Part shown: piece after piece, positions 55,801-64,000 of the stretch
Position numbering within the stretch: the first letter of the stretch is position 1
Layout: each line of letters begins with the position of its first letter
Assembly (NCBI GenBank): GCA_021396245.1
Contig: WNYE01000043.1
Coordinates: 62,001-126,000, forward strand
Reading direction: 5' to 3'
Length of the DNA stretch: 64,000 bases
DNA from: Sporothrix humicola
Taxonomy: Eukaryota > Ascomycota > Sordariomycetes > Ophiostomatales > Ophiostomataceae
Notes under the pieces: model-generated
Seen by the model: only the letters and a program-made list of their open reading frames with translations
The model's database searches: none
What the model was told of the DNA's origin: nothing
Position numbers and translations under genes: made by a program

Positions 55801-57569
55801 GACTGGGAGGCCATTTGGGAAGCTTGGGACACTGTGACCCGGCGAATGCTCCCCAACGAGGAGCTTCTGGATAAACCGATCAAGCTGAGAAACGCCTGTA
55901 TCTTCTATCTGGGCCACATCCCGACCTTCCTCGACATTCAGCTCTGCAAGACGACTGGCGAACCTGCCACCGAGCCTGCCTTTTACGCAAACATTTTCGA
56001 GCGTGGCATCGACCCCGATGTCGACAACCCGGAGCTATGCCATGCCCATTCCGAGATCCCCGACGAGTGGCCGGCCCTTGACGACATTCTGGTCTACCAG
56101 CAGCGCGTCCGCGAGCGGATCCGGGCATTTTATGCCGCCAATGTCGGCAGCACCCCCCAGACAGAGAGTCATGCACCCGTGTCACGGCCCGTTGCCCAGG
56201 CCATCTGGGTCGGCTTTGAGCACGAGCTCATGCACCTCGAGACGCTGCTATACATGATGCTTCAGAGCGACAAGACTCTCCCTCCTCCCAACATGCCCAG
56301 GCCGGACTTTGAGAAGCTGGCTGCCAAGGCAAAGGCTGCTCGTGTCGAGAACCAATGGTTCGATATCCCTGCCCAGGATCTGGTGGTCGGCATCGACGAC
56401 CCGGACAACGGGACCGACCTGACCCGCAACTTTGGATGGTAAGCAGAACACCAGGACCGAACTTGTATGCGGCTACATGATATTGATGAGATATAGGGAT
56501 AATGAGAAACCAGCACGCGCCGTGCATGTTCACGCCTTCCAGGCTCAGGCACGTCCGATCACAAACGAAGAGGTAAATACACAAGTGCCGTGAATTGTCT
56601 ACAAATTTTATATAAGTCTAACTAAAGATTATTAGTACGGCCTTTACATGTACAACAACTCTGTTGACAAGATCCCAGCCTCGTGGGCAGACGACAGCAA
56701 CGCGAACGGACATGCGAATGGTCACTCGAACGGCCACGCGAATGGTCACGCAAATGGAGAGTCAAATGGACACACCAATGGCCACAGCAATGGATACAGC
56801 AACGGTCACTCCAACGGCCATGCCAATGGGTATACCAATGGCCATACCAACGGCGACTCCAAGTCGCTTCCTTCTTCCTTCTTGAAGGGCAAGATGGTGC
56901 GCACAGTTTACGGTTTGGTCCCTCTTGAGCACGCTCTCGACTGGCCCGTGTTCGCATCGTACGACGAGCTCCAGGACTGCGCTGCCTGGATGGGTGGTCG
57001 CATCCCAACCTTTGAAGAGGCACGCAGCATCTACCACCATGTCGACCTCTCACGGCGGAAGCAAGGCGCCGACAAGAAGCTCGGCAAAACGCTGCCAGCC
57101 GTCAACGGCCATCTGTCGAATGACGGTGTCGAGGAGACGCCGCCGGTCGCCGCCGGTGCCTCGTCCGGCCAGGGCGATAACCTGTTTATCGACCTGGACG
57201 GCGCCAATGTTGGCCTGCAGCATTGGCACCCCGTGGCCGTGACGGCGCACGGCAACCGCCTGGCAGGACAGGCGGAGATGGGCGGTGTGTGGGAGTGGAC
57301 GAGCTCGCCCCTGCGTCGGCACGAGGGCTTCGAGCCAATGCAGCTGTACCCCGGGTACACGGCGGACTTTTTCGACGAGAAGCACAACATTGTCCTGGGC
57401 GGGTCCTGGGCGACGCATCCGCGCATCTCCGGTCGCAAGTCATTGTAAGTGATGATCACAAAGTACTTTTTTTCTCTGGTTTGGGCCCTACTAACAATTC
57501 AGTGTCAACTGGTACCAGCGCAACTATCCTTATGCGTGGGTGGGTGCCCGTCTTGTGCGTGATATCTAA
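52814..57569 (+). CDS. EGT1: ergothioneine synthase Egt1 (His methyltransferase + sulfoxide synthase)
   Basis: Bifunctional ergothioneine enzyme: SAM-dependent trimethylation of histidine to hercynine, then iron/O2-dependent joining of hercynine and cysteine to the sulfoxide; a separate lyase finishes the antioxidant. Nine exons: 52814-53083, 53566-53684, 53745-54112, 54200-54221, 54344-54633, 55718-56438, 56497-56572, 56636-57444, 57503-57569; 913 residues. Methyltransferase half about 45-355 with ELGSG (126-130) in the SAM site. DinB-like iron half: His423 (LGHIP) and HELMHLE (525-531) give the three-His site. The C-terminal FGE-like domain includes GGVWEWTSSPL and ends in NWYQRNYPYAWVGARL. 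Odd points: intron 1 is 482 bp, intron 5 is 1,084 bp, exon 4 is 22 nt, and about 50 residues of Asn-Gly-His repeats (644-694) lie in the FGE part. Phases match at every join. Confidence 0.94.
54634..55717 (+). other. EGT1 intron 5, 1,084 bp, at the domain boundary
   Basis: Donor GGTATGT after ...DSKDH, acceptor TCTACAG before GLHLLTKP. It is more than ten times the length of most introns in this window and sits between the methyltransferase and sulfoxide-synthase halves. Reading through the donor meets a TGA after only seven codons (54657-54659). The inside is CT-rich (54660-54960) and has no recognisable gene; a 158-codon frame at 54974-55450 looks compositional. Confidence 0.8.
56699..56857 (+). 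repeat. Asn-Gly-His codon repeat inside EGT1
   Basis: About 16 imperfect 9-12 bp units encoding NGH, with NGY, NGE, SNG and ANG variants. The repeat is in frame in exon 8 between the YGLYMYNNS segment and the rest of the FGE-like domain. The unit codons vary (AATGGN, AACGGN), so it is not a fresh expansion. Confidence 0.85.
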
Positions 57570-57881
57570 GGAGACGGATCTGGCTGGCAAAAGTACTTGA
57601 ATTTGGGTATATTCTGGATTCTGAAATAAAACTTGTGTGGTAATATATGGAGACAGATTGATTTGCTATTTTCGCTGTTTTTAACATTGTATCTTGTCAA
57701 CTCCTCTCTCTTATTTAGTTTTGATAATCAACCTTGCAAGACCCTGGTCTGATTTTATGACATACTCCAACCCTTGCCAACCAAGCCAAAAACGCCAGTT
57801 TAAATGCAGATAATAAAAGAAATGACACGAGATGAAACGCAGGCTAAATTGTAGATACTCCAGACGGCCCTCGAACATGTC
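57570..57881. other. EGT1/eIF2B-alpha convergent spacer
   Basis: 312 bp between two stop codons, AT-rich with AATAAA-like sequence near 57624 on the plus strand. 3' UTRs only. Confidence 0.55.
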
Positions 57882-59066
57882 CTAATATGACACGATCCGG
57901 TAGGCGCCCGAAGGCTCGATGATGCCGTTTTCGGTGATGAAGTTTGTCACGAGCGTCGGGGGCTGTGTTGTCAGCGGGGTGCAAAAATATAAACTGAGAA
58001 AAAGAGAAGTACTCACCGTCACATCCACCTGTTCGTTAAACTCGAGTGGGGGCTTTGTAGTGACTGGAACGCCGGCGCGCGTCGGAACCGGTGTTGGTGC
58101 AAAGCTCTGCAGAATGCCGATGCGGTTGAGGTGCTTGTTGTTGATCAGCAGCTTGTGCACAAACTTGTGCGTCTCGGCCAGGCAGTAAACGTTGCGCACG
58201 GGGCGTACGGCGGCGGCCATGAGGGCCAGCTGGTACGTGCCGATGCGCGACACGAGCTTGCCGTCGTGGGTGACGGCCTCGGCGCCGATAAAGACGGAGC
58301 GCACCTTGTGGGCCTCCATGGCGTAGGCGACGCTGCTGGGGTCGATCTCGTGGACGGGGATGCGGTGCTCGCGCAGGATGGCGACGGCGCGCTGGGACTC
58401 GTCGCGCGAGCGCTCGTCGATGACATAGAGGACGGAGAACGGCGCGTCAGAGTCGGGGCCGGACGAAAGCCGCTCGGCGGCTTTTAGGAGGAGAGCACGC
58501 ACCGCCCTCGACCCACCCGCCGTCAAGACCACATCCCCCTCCGACACCAGCCGGCAGCCGCGCTCGGCAATGCGGTCGCGGGCCTCCTTGGCGCGCTGCA
58601 CAAAGAGCTGGCTGTTGTCCAGTAGATGCTGCCGGATCTTGTCGAAGCTGTCGAGGCCGGCCGTGACAGACCGGGAGGCGTCGTTTTCGGCGGGCGGGGG
58701 CACGGACAGGCTGTCGACCGTCGGCTGGCGCATGGACATGCTCAAAAAGTTGGAGAACAGGGTCGTGCCCGCCTCTAGAGGGAGTGAATTAGGGACAGAC
58801 GCCAGCAGGCGCTCGACCTGGGCGCTGGTGATTTCGTACGTCTCCATGGCCGTGGACGACGTGGTCTGGCGCAGGACGTCGATGAGGGCCTCGATGGCGG
58901 CAATGGGCTTTGTGAGGTCCGAGTCTTCGGCGAGCAGGCGGTGGTAGGCCGCGACAATGTCAAAAGACGAGCCGTCTGCATTTTGTGTTGTTGTCGTCGC
59001 TGTTGTCGCCGAGGAGGAGGTAGTGTCGGCCGGCGCTGCTGGCGCTGCCGCGTCGGGGGCGGCCAT
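57882..59066 (-). CDS. GCN3: translation initiation factor eIF2B, alpha subunit
   Basis: Regulatory subunit of eIF2B, the guanine-nucleotide exchange factor for eIF2; with beta and delta it senses phosphorylated eIF2-alpha and so mediates general amino-acid control in the cytosol. Two exons (59066-58017, 57962-57882) give 376 residues; typical length is about 305-350, the excess being an Ala/Thr-rich N-terminus. The Rossmann-like IF-2B domain is clear: DVVLTAGGSRAVRALLL, FSVLYVIDERSRDESQRAV, VRSVFIGAEAV, VYCLAETHKF and the C-terminal VDVT-PPTLVTNFITENGIIEPSGAYR join. I start at MAAPDAAAP; an in-frame ATG 26 codons upstream (59144) would add a basic, hydrophobic stretch. The 54-bp intron is in frame and stop-free. 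Confidence 0.92.
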   Translation of the reverse strand: MAAPDAAAPAAPADTTSSSATTATTTTQNADGSSFDIVAAYHRLLAEDSDLTKPIAAIEALIDVLRQTTSSTAMETYEITSAQVERLLASVPNSLPLEAGTTLFSNFLSMSMRQPTVDSLSVPPPAENDASRSVTAGLDSFDKIRQHLLDNSQLFVQRAKEARDRIAERGCRLVSEGDVVLTAGGSRAVRALLLKAAERLSSGPDSDAPFSVLYVIDERSRDESQRAVAILREHRIPVHEIDPSSVAYAMEAHKVRSVFIGAEAVTHDGKLVSRIGTYQLALMAAAVRPVRNVYCLAETHKFVHKLLINNKHLNRIGILQSFAPTPVPTRAGVPVTTKPPLEFNEQVDVTVSTSLFLSLYFCTPLTTQPPTLVTNFITENGIIEPSGAYRIVSY

Positions 59067-59892
59067 TGTGCGGACGAGATAGTGTGTAGCAAAGACGGTG
59101 ATCGAAAACGGAGGGAGGGCGGGTCGTCGTAAGGATGCGAGCATACAGGAAGGACGGAGATGTTGGGGGTCGAAGTTGAGGGTAGTCGTTTTTGGATATT
59201 GAAATTAGTCTTCTTGGATGAAGTGAGCCCGCCGCATTGGGAAGCTACCAGCAAAAATACTTTGGTGACTCAATCAGAAGAATGCGCATTGCTGGGGAAA
59301 GAGCAAATGCTGGAAATCGCATACTGCCGCTTTCTGCCGCACTTCACCGCCCAAATGTTAGAGGGGTAATGCCGCTGAGACTGGAAAGTGCCCGCTGGGC
59401 GCACGGTGCAGGGACCCTTGGTCTTGCCCGATTACGAGGGGTGAGCGGGGCGGCTGTGGCCATCCTCCCACAGAGAACGAGGGAAAGAGCTCACCAGGCG
59501 GCAGCTATTCGCACCTTCCTCCAGGTAGCTCTAACTTAACTTCGGTAGCGGCAGCCCCTGAAGCTTACTTTAATGCCCGGACCCTATCCGCAGCTCACCG
59601 TCAAATGGTCAAATCACAAAAACGTAATACGCCGTAACGACTCTGCGAGAAACAAGCCAGCAAAACGAACAGGCACCAGTTTTGGGATCCTGGACAGACA
59701 GCACGGTTTCTGACTTTTTGAAACAGCTGTCCTCACATAAGGTTGTGACCGAATCTAAGCCCTGTCCTCGGCAATTGGCAGCTTCTTCTGGCTCGGGTTA
59801 CATTGATATAAAGATCAACACTCGCCTCGTTCCCCTCTTCACATCTGATTAACTCTTTGTCTCTTCACCTCCTCCTCCTCCTCAACGCCGAC
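59067..59892. other. eIF2B-alpha/NECAP divergent promoter region
   Basis: 826 bp between two start codons. Holds TGACTCA (59266-59272) about 200 bp upstream of the eIF2B-alpha start, and GATATAAAG (TATA-like, 59805-59813) about 80 bp before the NECAP start, followed by a CT-rich leader. No gene. Confidence 0.55.
59266..59272. promoter_or_regulatory. TGACTCA (Gcn4/CPC1) site near eIF2B-alpha
   Basis: Perfect Gcn4-type heptamer, 200 bp from the eIF2B-alpha ATG and about 620 bp from the NECAP ATG. The element is established for general amino-acid control; use at this gene is inferred. Confidence 0.35.
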
Positions 59893-60795
59893 ATGTCCGC
59901 CATTGACCCAACCACCGGCCAGCCGCTGCCGGCCAACGCCATCCAGCGCGTCCTGTTTATTGGGCCCAAAGTCCACGTCTACCAGATCCCGCCGTTGACG
60001 TCGACAAAGGGCTACACGGCCGCCACCTGGACCGAGGATCCCAAGCGGCACATTTTCACGGCGCGGCTGCGCGTCCTCGAGACAGGCACCGAGCGAGACG
60101 ACGATAATGAGGACAGCGAAGGAACTGAGGACGTGAAAGTGGATGTCATCCTCGAAGACCCGGCCAATGGTCAGCTGTTTGCCGCCGCGCCCTACACGGA
60201 ACCCGGCGTCGTCGAGGCCGCCCTCGACAGCTCGCGCTTCTTTGCGGTGCGCGTGCAGGACGGCCAGGGCCGCCGCGCCGTGCTAGGCATCGGATTTGAA
60301 GAACGACCTGACGCCTTTGATTTTGGCGTTGCCCTGCAGGAAGCACGCAAGACGGTCAAGGGCTTTGCCGAGCAAGCCAGCGCCAAGGCCGCGAGGCAGG
60401 CGTCGTCGGCAGCATCACAAAGTGCCGCCTCTGCGGCCGCCGCCGACAAGAAGGACTACAGCCTGAAAGAGGGCGAGACAATCACAATCAACCTCGGTGG
60501 ATCCAGCAAGTTTGGCCGGAGAAGCGAAGCCGCAGCCTCATCAACAAGCAGTGGAGGCGGCCTCGGCGGTTTCTCGCTACCACCACCGCCTTCGTCCTCA
60601 TCCTCGTCAGCTTCGTCTTCCTTTTCCCTTCCCCCACCACCGCCACCAAACCGCCGCACAGCCAACCGTCGATCAGTCGGTGATCCGAGCGTCCTCGGCC
60701 TCGCGTCAAGGCAGCAGCTGGGCCAGGCCGACGAGCAAAAGAAGTCGGCCGCCGAGATGGGCTTTGACGACGGCCAGTTTGGCGAGTTTGCCTAG
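59893..60795 (+). CDS. NECAP-family endocytic accessory protein
   Basis: Adaptin-ear-binding coat-associated protein (NECAP, PHear domain), acting with AP-2/clathrin at the plasma membrane. Single exon, 300 residues. The PHear fold covers about 15-165 (QRVLFIGPKVHVYQIPP, then the TWTEDPKRHIFTARLRV strand pair, FFAVRVQDGQGRRAVLGIGF, and FDFGVALQEARK). The tail is disordered: an Ala/Ser/Gln-rich stretch, two runs of prolines and a C-terminal acidic GFDDGQFGEFA that resembles short adaptor-binding peptides. I start at ATGTCCGCC (59893), 80 bp after the TATA-like box; an ATG 12 codons upstream would add a hydrophobic stretch that looks like leader. Confidence 0.9.
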   Translation: MSAIDPTTGQPLPANAIQRVLFIGPKVHVYQIPPLTSTKGYTAATWTEDPKRHIFTARLRVLETGTERDDDNEDSEGTEDVKVDVILEDPANGQLFAAAPYTEPGVVEAALDSSRFFAVRVQDGQGRRAVLGIGFEERPDAFDFGVALQEARKTVKGFAEQASAKAARQASSAASQSAASAAAADKKDYSLKEGETITINLGGSSKFGRRSEAAASSTSSGGGLGGFSLPPPPSSSSSSASSSFSLPPPPPPNRRTANRRSVGDPSVLGLASRQQLGQADEQKKSAAEMGFDDGQFGEFA

Positions 60796-61201
60796 GCGGG
60801 TCGGAGCCTGTCTCAAAATCCACACAACCTGTTTATATTTGATTATTTATGCACACAGCCCAGTGGCCCTCGAGCCTATCTAATACGTTTTGATTTATTT
60901 TATTTTTGATTGTTTTTACCTTTTTACTACATATATTGGCTTTATTATTTTTGGATTATTTTTGGATTATTTTGGAAGGCAAAATCCTGAGCGAAGAATG
61001 AAGAATTAAGAACGAAGATGAAAGACGAGAAACCAAGAATCAAAAGCGCCTTTTTTATGCCCCCTTTTCGCCGTCCTTTTTTATGCAAACAACAAGCAAC
61101 AAGCAACAAGCAACTGACAACAACAGAACATCAACATTAACGATTAACAGCAACGCTATACAATGCAATAAATTCGCCACATCAACTTCAACCCCACCCT
61201 A
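60796..61201. other. NECAP/coiled-coil convergent spacer
   Basis: 406 bp, AT-rich, with an 11-bp TTTTTGGATTA repeat near 60945-60975 and a CAACAAG heptamer repeat at about 61085-61112. 3' UTRs; no gene. Confidence 0.55.
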
Positions 61202-62599
61202 TCAGTTATCCTCCTCAGGCCACGCAAATCTGACAGGCGGCAGGCTCATGCGCTTCTGCTCGACTTGCGTCGGCCGGGTAGCACTGTGCGAAACACGGCG
61301 AGGACGGGCCCCGGGAGGAAGGAAGGCCGTGTCCGAGACATCCGAGTCGCCCGTCTCGTTCTCGTTGCTGCTTTCGATTTCGTTGTCGTCGGCAGCAGCA
61401 GCAGCAGTACTGTCGTCAACGGCAACCGCACTTTCATATGCATAGTGCATACCGACGTGATCGAGAGCAGCTGCCTGGGCAGCCGACGTCGACGACGACG
61501 GACGGCGAGCAATGGGCGTCGCAGCCGAGTCGCCGTGCTCTCCATACTCGCCATCGACATTCATTTGCAGAAAAAAGGACGACGATCCAAACGACGAGCC
61601 AGGCTCAAAGACGGGCGCAAGCGGACTCATGGGCGACATGCAGCTGCCGCTTGGAGCATCAGTGACAGACGCCGGCGGCGAGACAGGACTGGCTGGCATC
61701 GTGGCGTGAAGACCGGGTGTCACAGGACTGACCACAAACGAGGGGGGCAGGATGATGTTTGTGGTCGCTGTGGGGTGGTGTTGATGGTCATGATGACCAA
61801 AGGGGTGGCCTTGTGGTTGACCATAAGGCTGGCCATGAGGAGAAAAAACCTGATCCGGCGTCCAAACTTCGCACGGGGCAAGGTACGGCGTCTGCGGCAT
61901 CTGCAGCGGAAAGTAGCCGTGGGGATCGCTGAACGTCAGGCCGGGACTGAAACTGCTGGGACCGAGATTGAGGTCGGCCACAGGCACATTCACATTCACA
62001 GTCCTCGGCGCCGACCAGTCTTGGCTCTGTCCAGGACGGTTCTGCGGCCGACTCTGCCTGGTCTGCTGGAGCTGGGCCAGCCACTGGCGCCCCTGCAGCT
62101 CGGCCACCAGCTCGCTGATCCGCACAACAAACATTTGCTCCTGCCGCTCGGCTGCCGCAATCTTGCTCTGGATAAACCCGGCGCTCTTGCGCAGCTTGCG
62201 GGCCTCGGCCGTCGTCAGCGGCAGCGGGTCCTGGCCCGCCTTGGCGGCGTTCTCCTGGGCTTGGAGCTGGGCCTGGACGGCCGACAGCGCGCCCAGGAGC
62301 GAGCGGATCCGGGCATCCTGGCGGTGCAGATTGTTGAAAAGGTACTGGTGCTCGGCCTGGATGTGCTCGATCGAGCGGGGTGAGGAAGAAGAGGGAGAAG
62401 TGACCTCGGAGCGGCGTCTCTGCTGTTTGTTACCACTGCTTGTGGATGTAGACGTCGTCTTGGGAGTCGTTGGTGTCATCAAGGCGTCCAGAGCGGCCGA
62501 TTTGGGCGTCACCGGTGTGACAGGCGTTGCAGTCTGGTTTTCAGTAGTCGTCTTGTTGTCAACAACAGACTGCTTCGTGTCAAGTTCCATCGTGGCCAT
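61202..62599 (-). CDS. coiled-coil protein of unknown function
   Basis: Single exon, 465 residues. I do not recognise it. The N-terminus (1-75) is Thr/Ser/Pro-rich with repeated TP sites; residues about 77-185 form a long amphipathic helix or coiled coil (IEHIQAEHQYLF, Gln/Ala-rich with Leu repeats, through ELVAELQGRQWLAQLQQ); the rest is low-complexity: Pro/Gln/His-rich (210-290), many SP/TP motifs (290-350) and an acidic Asn/Glu/Asp patch near 415-430. The many SP/TP sites suggest a kinase-regulated protein, but that is inference. Met4 is an alternative start. The plus-strand frame at 61265-62383 is its shadow. Confidence 0.75.
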   Translation of the reverse strand: MATMELDTKQSVVDNKTTTENQTATPVTPVTPKSAALDALMTPTTPKTTSTSTSSGNKQQRRRSEVTSPSSSSPRSIEHIQAEHQYLFNNLHRQDARIRSLLGALSAVQAQLQAQENAAKAGQDPLPLTTAEARKLRKSAGFIQSKIAAAERQEQMFVVRISELVAELQGRQWLAQLQQTRQSRPQNRPGQSQDWSAPRTVNVNVPVADLNLGPSSFSPGLTFSDPHGYFPLQMPQTPYLAPCEVWTPDQVFSPHGQPYGQPQGHPFGHHDHQHHPTATTNIILPPSFVVSPVTPGLHATMPASPVSPPASVTDAPSGSCMSPMSPLAPVFEPGSSFGSSSFFLQMNVDGEYGEHGDSAATPIARRPSSSTSAAQAAALDHVGMHYAYESAVAVDDSTAAAAADDNEIESSNENETGDSDVSDTAFLPPGARPRRVSHSATRPTQVEQKRMSLPPVRFAWPEEDN

Positions 62600-63743
62600 T
62601 ATATCAGGGTGTGTTGGGTTTGTTGGGTCAAATGTGTTTCAATATCAGAGAAAGAAAACAGGAAACGATCGACAAGACGCAAGAAGGTACTTGTATGGCG
62701 TGAGAAGAAGCAATAGAACAAATCGACGACGCTTTTGTCACAAAAACAGTCTACAGTGCGTTTACAGTACGCCGTATTCAGCAACATATTCCCAATATCC
62801 TCTGGCAACTCAGCTCGGCGGAGACCATTTCAGGCCGTCTTCAGGCTACTCCAAAACCTGTATTCATGGTTGTATTCAAATCCGTATTCAACATTGTTAC
62901 AATGGTGTTGGCTGCACAGATTAGAACTGGTTTGGAAAGAGAAGAAGAGAAGAAGAGGGGGAAAGGGAGGGATGGAAGAGGCAAACAAAGCCACCGCAAA
63001 GGGAGAACAAGCAGTTGGGAAACAGTTGGACAAAAAGCTGGTGAGGGGAGACGAAAAAGTGTGGGAGGGATGAAAAAGAAGGCGAAAAGAAGAGAAAGGA
63101 AGATTGAAAAGAAGAAAGTGCTGAAAATGCAGAAAATGCAGAAAATGCAACAAATGCGTGGGTTCGCCCGCTTTTGGATTTCCAACTGCACAGTCTTTTG
63201 CAAGGGGGCGATCCAAACAAAGAGAGAATACCACGACCGGCTGCGTTTGCCAGATAAAGAATACGACGTGGTTGGGGGTGACTTGTGAGTCTAGAACATA
63301 ATTTATGAAGAGAAAATGAAAAGAAAACAGAAGATGAAAACAAGATGTGCACAACAAAATAAAAATAGAAGAAAACAACACGAAAAAGAAAAGAAAAGAA
63401 ACCACACAAAACACCATATCAGACCCAAACAGACTTGTTTCGTCTGCTCTCCTCACACCTTCTTATCACCGTCTTCTCTCAAACGCCTCAGCTCGTCCCA
63501 AACCGGATCTCTGTCTCTCCCTTGCTGCACAAAACCAACAGCAGACTAGCCAGGAACTCCATTGCACGGCACGCCACGTGCAGAAACCACTTCTGTCTTC
63601 ATTACTTTGTAGGCACATTGTTCTTGGATCGTAGTGTTTGTTTTCGTTTTCGTCTATAGTCAAGCCACCGTTTGGGGCCCATCTTTTAATCGTTATATCT
63701 GTGCCTCCTTCTTTATCCAAATTCTCCAAGTTCACGAGGGTCT
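62600..63743. other. intergenic spacer, no supportable gene
   Basis: 1,144 bp between the start of the coiled-coil gene and the end of the hydratase gene (both minus). AG-rich plus-strand block at 62930-63130 (CT-rich on the sense strand, consistent with the coiled-coil gene's promoter) and A-rich sequence at 63300-63420. Frames up to 208 codons here are compositional. Confidence 0.5.
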
Positions 63744-64000
63744 TTACCGACCCTTGAACTCTGGCCGCCGCTTCTCGGCAAAGGCCTTGAGTGCCTCGTC
63801 GCGGTCCTCGGTGGCCACCACGCGCTCATACATCTTGTTCTCGACCACTTCGGCCGGGTACTGGACGGCCTGGAGCGCTGCCCGAATGGCAACGGGGCCG
63901 CCCTCGCAGATCTCCTCGGCCAGACGCACTGCCTCGCTCAGCGCGCCCCGCCGTGCCGTGTCCAGCAGGGCGGCCTGGCTCTTCTTCTTCTCGTCCTCGG
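63744..64000 (-). CDS. enoyl-CoA hydratase/isomerase family protein, 3' end
   Basis: The C-terminal 85 residues of a crotonase-family enzyme; the rest lies beyond the window. The segment AVRLAEEICEGGPVAIRAALQAV, then a helix, EDRDEALKAFAEKRRPEFKGR and stop match the C-terminal trimerisation helices of the family, most like methylglutaconyl-CoA hydratase (AUH, leucine breakdown). The end has no PTS1 tripeptide, so a mitochondrial enzyme is more likely than a peroxisomal one. The substrate cannot be fixed from this part. Confidence 0.8.
   Translation of the reverse strand, partial: EDEKKKSQAALLDTARRGALSEAVRLAEEICEGGPVAIRAALQAVQYPAEVVENKMYERVVATEDRDEALKAFAEKRRPEFKGR

Noticed and set aside
61265..62383. 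372-codon plus-strand frame
   Set aside because: Antisense shadow of the coiled-coil gene; Arg/Gly/Val-rich with no motif. The minus frame is also antisense-type GC-biased, but it has a coherent coiled coil and SP/TP-rich regions.
1..64000. tRNA genes
   Set aside because: I looked for B-box-like GGTTCGANNCC on both strands with a matching A box and acceptor stem. Hits such as those near 2620, 6030, 8685 and 17450 lie in coding sequence or lack a stem. A covariance search could still find one.
1..64000. transposon, secondary-metabolite cluster or toxin genes
   Set aside because: No transposase, reverse transcriptase, polyketide synthase, NRPS or terpene cyclase motifs in any frame; the genes are conserved housekeeping and regulatory families.

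Overview
The window is nuclear DNA of a filamentous ascomycete (Pezizomycotina, probably Sordariomycetes; I cannot name genus or species). The evidence is short GT-AG introns (mostly 54-91 bp) with CTAAC-like branch sites, GC-rich coding sequence in CT-rich or AG-rich spacers, a fused ergothioneine enzyme Egt1, an SNT2-type chromatin protein and a DUF3425-type bZIP factor. Exon joins were placed by hand from splice signals and frame continuity; every multi-exon model given here sums to a whole number of codons.

Layout. 0-9.5 kb: a possible gene start at the left edge (minus), cytosine deaminase FCY1 (plus), then a very large SNT2 homologue (minus). 9.5-20.5 kb: a 10.9 kb interval with no gene I can support. 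20.5-28.5 kb: a HELQ/POLQ-type DNA helicase (plus), tail-to-tail with a bZIP/DUF3425 factor (minus), then mitochondrial ribosomal protein uL11m (minus). 29.8-33.2 kb: survival factor SVF1 (plus) facing a membrane-anchored GNAT acetyltransferase (minus). 33.2-39.8 kb: a second large empty interval. 39.8-46.6 kb: a C2H2 zinc-finger protein (plus), ribokinase (plus) and a tandem GFA/CENP-V protein (minus). 46.6-52.8 kb: a third empty interval. 52.8-64 kb: ergothioneine synthase EGT1 (plus), eIF2B-alpha (minus), a NECAP-family endocytic protein (plus), a coiled-coil protein of unknown function (minus) and the 3' end of an enoyl-CoA hydratase-family gene (minus).

The genes are mostly housekeeping and do not form one pathway or a metabolite cluster. 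Loose themes are stress and redox defence (SVF1, EGT1, the GFA-domain protein) and gene regulation (SNT2, bZIP, C2H2, eIF2B-alpha). Strands nearly alternate. Tail-to-tail pairs are tight (about 0.2-1.2 kb) while three of five head-to-head pairs are separated by 6-11 kb, so the empty intervals are shared upstream regions and may hold long leaders, non-coding transcripts or dispersed control sites.

I found no tRNA, rRNA, transposon, CRISPR array or telomeric repeat. The most interesting points are a 1,084-bp EGT1 intron exactly between its methyltransferase and sulfoxide-synthase halves, with an in-frame stop just inside it; a possible spliced N-terminal extension of the GNAT gene that contains a perfect inverted repeat; and several perfect palindromes in the long divergent spacers.
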